This document shows, piece after piece, positions 60,206 to 64,000 of a stretch of DNA of 64,000 bases; the first letter of the stretch is position 1, and each line of letters opens with the position of its first letter. The stretch spans positions 59,259,490 through 59,323,489 of the forward strand of contig CM072517.1 of the NCBI GenBank assembly GCA_036898135.1, read 5' to 3'. A program made the translations under genes and the position numbers. Origin of the DNA: Oncomelania hupensis. Lineage: Eukaryota > Mollusca > Gastropoda > Littorinimorpha > Pomatiopsidae. A model generated the notes under the pieces. That model had not been told where the DNA came from. It did not search any database and saw only the letters and a list, made by a program, of their open reading frames with translations.

Positions 60206-60376
60206 CTGCCTGGTCTATTTCATCGAAATCTACTTCCTATGAGGTCACCCCAAACACCCTCCACTCCAAATCGCTCATGGTCACTGATTTGAAGGGGAGG
60301 TGAATTTTCATTGTGTTAATAGTAGTGTGGTTTGGCAGGAGACAGGACAGGATCGAGCCATTGCTACACAAGTTAC

Positions 60377-60451
60377 TATCATCACCATCACCATCACCAT
60401 CACCATCACCATCACCATCACCATCACCATCACCATCACCATCACCTCAAC

Positions 60452-60525
<74 letters not shown>
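60377..60525 (+). repeat. (CACCAT)n then (CAT)n microsatellite
   Basis: About 11 CACCAT hexamers grade into about 25 CAT trimers. Confidence 0.95.
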
Positions 60526-60527
<2 letters not shown>

Positions 60528-60746
60528 GTCGTCGTCGTCGTTGTAGTAATCGTTGTCGACGTCATTGCTCCACTTACGTTTCCAGCTTACATCGAAGGGA
60601 CTGTGTGGACTATTGAACTGATTAGTCGTGAGATCTAAGTTATAAGGATGCAGATATGACAAAGACGGGAAGTGTGACTATAACGTAACCAATCATAGGG
60701 TTTCCCGGTTCATCGAGTCTGAAGACTTTTGTTTTTTGTACTTTTC

Positions 60747-60805
60747 CTATCCTATCCTATCCTGTCCCGTAACCCGAAGGTCGTAGGGGCACCACAGATT
60801 GTACT
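60747..60805 (-). mobile_element. LINE 3' tail only, copy 7
   Basis: TCCTATCCTATCCTGTCCCG followed by TAACCCGAAGGTCGTAGGGG is the reverse of the family 3' end; almost all coding sequence is absent. Confidence 0.75.
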
Positions 60806-61009
60806 TTTGTACCACAGATTGTACTTTTACCCTGCAATATTATTGTAAACTTTTGGCTAGCAGTGGGGTAGCTAAATGCAGTCATTGGGCGTCACTTCAG
60901 GTTACAAGCATAGCACTGCTTTCCTTAAATAATCAGTAACCTATGATAACGTTATTAAACTGATCAGTCAGTGTTTTTCTTTAAGCAGCGTGGTCCAAAC
61001 GTAACTGCA

Positions 61010-61328
61010 AAATGCGGTACTATCTACGAAACAGTTTTACGTCTAGTCTGTGCACACACATATTCCTTCGCACGGACTTTAAAGATCCTGACGCTCATAT
61101 CCTAGATGGGTGGGTGCCGGCTACACAAATACACCCAGCATGCACTAGATCCCTTCTCCCGACTCCCGGTGGTTCAGGATTGTGCTCAGTCGCCAGATTA
61201 TGCGCCCAAAGGTATTCAGTGGACGCCTCAGGCGGCTTGAGTTAGATCCTGTATCGGCCAGCGCCTTGAGCAGCTCTTGAGCTGGGTAAGCGCTATATAA
61301 GAGCGATAAAATAAAATAAAATAAATAA
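61010..61328 (+). repeat. SINE-like repeat, best copy, (ATAAA)n tail
   Basis: Runs from AGTCTGTGCACACACAT through CTTTAAAGATCCTGACGCTC and GGTAAGCGCTATATAAGAGC to a repeated ATAAA tail. Copies at 24200-24490 (inverted) and 36930-37100. Confidence 0.7.
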
Positions 61329-61380
61329 ATTCAACACAATAAGCAATTTTTACTAGGGAGTTATTTTTTAACCACCTGGT

Positions 61381-62008
61381 TGTTACGTTGAAACGCGAAG
61401 GATAGTATGTCTGAAGCGTGCACGATAGATCTAATCGTTTCGTTTTGCAAAGTATTCAATAATAGAATGTATTTACCTTTGATTTGAGTTTGCATTGTTG
61501 TTAGAAGAAGCTTTGTATAACGTTGATAATTTTCGTTAGTCGATATTATTGGAGAATCCTCTAGATCTGCGTGTTTACTGTCGATAGAAATTTCCCGGTA
61601 GTTGTGGAAGTTTGAGAACTTTCCGGGAATGTGTATAGAGATGTATGACGTAAGTCAGTGATGACGATCTTTAGTTTTATTGGTGGTAGTGCGTAATTTC
61701 TACCGTGTTCTAAATTGTTCGGGAAAAGAGAGAGGCTATATAATTATGTGCCGCACTGTTTTGGGGTGATTGTTGATAGTGAGTTGGAAAGTAAAACGTT
61801 GAGAGTGGAAAGGCGATTGAGCGATTGTATGCAGTTGTTGATGTGTGCTGAATAAAAGTGGAAAACTTCATACGAAGACTTTGCCTTGTTGCTGCTGAGT
61901 GAGCAGGCTGCGTGGATAAACGAATCTGAGTTACACCTTATCAGGATTTCAGCATTGGGGCTGAATCAGATACTGATAGAAAAACACCAACATCGAATGA
62001 GTGTAACA
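61381..62008 (+). repeat. solo LTR of the gypsy-like family
   Basis: 628 bp, TGTTACGTTG to GAGTGTAACA, flanked by CTGGT at 61376-61380 and 62009-62013. Close to, but visibly diverged from, the LTRs at 11642 and 17578. Confidence 0.93.
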
Positions 62009-62013
62009 CTGGT

Positions 62014-62610
62014 ATTACTCAGTTTCTTCATCCATTTCCCTTCTAGATCCCCCATCCATCCATCCATCCATCCATCTCAATCACCATCCTCTCCTTACCA
62101 TCACCACCCTCTCCTTTCCGTCCATCTCTCACACAGCCAATCTTTGATCTAGCCCCACGTAATCCTAGCTAGGTTCTGAATAGTAGCCTTATTCGCTTAA
62201 AAAAATCTTTTTTCGCGCATACACCATTGAAGGCCCATAAACCACGGTCGAAGAAGACATCAGTAGCTGCAGATCTTCGATCTCGATCGAACTAGCGGTA
62301 CAACTCGATGCCTGAAATATCCCCAACATCAACGATCGCCGCTAGATGCTAATGTACTAAACCCCTGTTGTCTAATGGGACAACTTCAAAACTGGAGCAT
62401 GGCCCTGGACACTTTAAAACTCATTTCGTCTGCTTCGAAGCTCACCTTCTGGGTAGCAATGGTTTACTTGGGTTTACAATAATGCCGCTCTCGTGAAACT
62501 GCTTTAAAAATTAAATCAAAGCAGTCATTCTTAACAAGCACGAGTTGCATGATTGTATGTGTGGGTATATTGTGTTTACTACTATTTATGGTAACGATTT
62601 AAGTAAGAAT
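62014..62610. other. no recognised feature
   Basis: A short (CCAT)n run near 62054-62073 is the only repeat seen; no open frame. Confidence 0.5.
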
Positions 62611-62615
62611 CTTTT

Positions 62616-63105
62616 AGTGGTTATTTGGAGGTCAAAATAAATCTAAAAGCGCCCTTCCCAGCATACTAGAGGTCAATGTGAGCGTCTGGCAGCCTCTACC
62701 AGTCAACTAGAAGCTAAAATGAGTAAACAAAGATGATAAAATGAGTCAAAACGCCCAAGCGACTTAGTGGTTATTTGGAAGTCAAAATGAATCAAAAAGC
62801 GCCCATCCCAGAGTGGTAGTCAATTGGAGCGTCATGCAGCATATACTAATCAGCTGGAGGTCAACATGAGCTAAAAAGCTGATAAAATGACTAGCTGGAA
62901 GCCAAATTGAGTCCAAAAGTGGATAACATTAATTTTAAAAAGCAACAACAGCGCCTTAGTGGTTAAATAGAGCGTCCTGCAGCCTAAACTAGTCAGCTCG
63001 AAGACAAAATGAGTCAAAAAGCGGATAAAATGAGTCAAAACGCCACAGCGCCCGAGCGGTAATTTCGAGTTCAAAATCAATCTAAAAGCGCTCGTACCAG
63101 TTTGT
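62616..63105. repeat. diverged tandem repeat of 150-190 bp units
   Basis: TTAGTGGTTATTTGGAGGTC starts at about 62616, a close match at 62765 and a weaker one at 62954. Each unit holds AAAATGAGTCAAAA and GCGCC-type motifs. Confidence 0.7.
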
Positions 63106-63197
63106 TTGTTTTTATCAGTTTATAGTCCCCTCTCTTCCCGGTAAGGATTTTCAGAGAGGAGACTCTAATTCGTACCAGTGTTATTGTTACAGACTTT

Positions 63198-63199
<2 letters not shown>

Positions 63200-63239
<40 letters not shown>
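63200..63239 (+). repeat. (GT)n microsatellite
   Basis: About 19 GT units; GA-rich imperfect repeats follow at 63350-63480. Confidence 0.95.
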
Positions 63240-63624
63240 GTGTGGAGGTGTCCTGTCGCAAAGTCCGTGGTGTGATATACCGCAGTTCTTCAATGACGGC
63301 TTGTAATGTGATGATCGATGTACGAAATGCAAAATTCATGAAGAAAGTGAGAAGGAGAAAGAGAGAGAGACAGAGAGTACGAGACAGACAGAGACAGAAA
63401 GATCCAGAAAAGTGAGAGTGTGAGAGCGAGACAGAGTGAAACAGAGAAAGAGATGGAGAGAAAGAGAGAAGGGAGGGGAGTGGATGGAATTGTGGACCAA
63501 TATTTTATAGTGTACACTACATGTGACACGCTCTCTATCCAAATTTCCTCCCTTTATCTTTTCCGTTGTCTTCTTCTTTTCCTCCTCCCTTTTCTTTCTT
63601 TAAATAGTTGTATTAACCTAGCTG

Positions 63625-63960
63625 TCTGTTTATGTATGTGTTTTGTTGATATTTTATAATGATGTTTATATTCTATTTTGTTATTGCAAACGGGGGTTCG
63701 ATAAATTAGAGTATAGCCTCAGCGTCCCCTGCGTGGGATGTCTTTATTGTAAAGTGACCGGCTGTTGGAGTGCCTTCGGTGTTACCATAGGGTTGTTTCG
63801 GCAGATTTTTTATGCGGATCAGGGGCGAGTCCTCTTTCAGCGAAGTTGTGGTCTTGATTTGGTGGTCCTGATTCGGCTATACTGGTCCTGATTTGGCTCG
63901 GAAGAGCACGCTGGACCTAAAGCAATAATCATGTAATGTAATGTAATGTAATGTAATGTA
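63625..63960 (+). repeat. 600-bp repeat with TAATG tail, copy 3 (5'-truncated)
   Basis: Begins within the unit (GTTTTGTTGATATTTTATAA) and ends in a clean ATGTA/TAATG array (63930-63960). It has a local duplication of GGTCCTGATT...GGCT not present in copy 2. Confidence 0.8.
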
Positions 63961-64000
63961 CTGTCGCCTCCCTGTCACCAAAGGCTGCAAGTTGGTGCCT

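Noticed and set aside
60300..60662. His-, Ser-, Met- and Asp-run ORFs
   Set aside because: Six-frame translations of the CACCAT/CAT microsatellite.

Overview
This window is animal nuclear DNA with interrupted genes, dense microsatellites and many mobile elements. The families present (a Ty3/gypsy element with integrase ahead of reverse transcriptase, a TTAA-targeting DNA transposon, several LINEs, and tRNA- and 5S-derived SINEs), together with exon sequences close to but clearly different from vertebrate ones, suggest a marine invertebrate, most likely a mollusc such as a gastropod. That placement is an inference from general character; no species is claimed.

The host gene is POLD1, the catalytic subunit of DNA polymerase delta. 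It lies on the minus strand from about 38.1 kb to 3.55 kb. Twenty coding exons could be placed by reading frame, splice sites and protein similarity. Their lengths sum to 2844 nt, or 948 codons, and every exon junction keeps the frame. Exo I, II and III and polymerase motifs A, B, C and KKRY are all present. The final exons (about 150 residues: end of the thumb and the two C-terminal cysteine motifs) were not found and probably lie left of base 1. All introns use GT-AG except the one after exon 6, which uses GC-AG.

The POLD1 introns are full of insertions. The largest (exon 14 to exon 15, 11231-19487) holds a 6.56-kb Ty3/gypsy-like retrotransposon in antisense orientation, with nearly identical 622/625-bp LTRs and a GAGGG target duplication. 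A diverged solo LTR of the same family sits next to it in the opposite orientation. Its pol order is protease-integrase-RT-RNase H, as in Gmr1-like elements. A third LTR of the family stands alone at 61.4-62.0 kb. Other introns carry hAT-type deletion derivatives, a THAP zinc-finger fragment cut by a tRNA-SINE, 5S-rRNA-derived SINEs, LINE 3' ends and tandem repeats.

From 38.1 kb to the right edge no conventional host gene was recognised. This part holds a short interstitial telomere-like array (40.25 kb), long microsatellites, a complete-looking 3.48-kb DNA transposon (44857-48338) with a three-exon, 657-codon transposase and TTAA target duplications (Kolobok-like), LINE copies ending in a (GGATA)n tail, and a 1.55-kb solo-LTR-like insertion inside one of those LINE copies. 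Several insertions are nested, so their relative order can be read. Only POLD1 is clearly host coding sequence; the other coding regions belong to mobile elements or are remnants.
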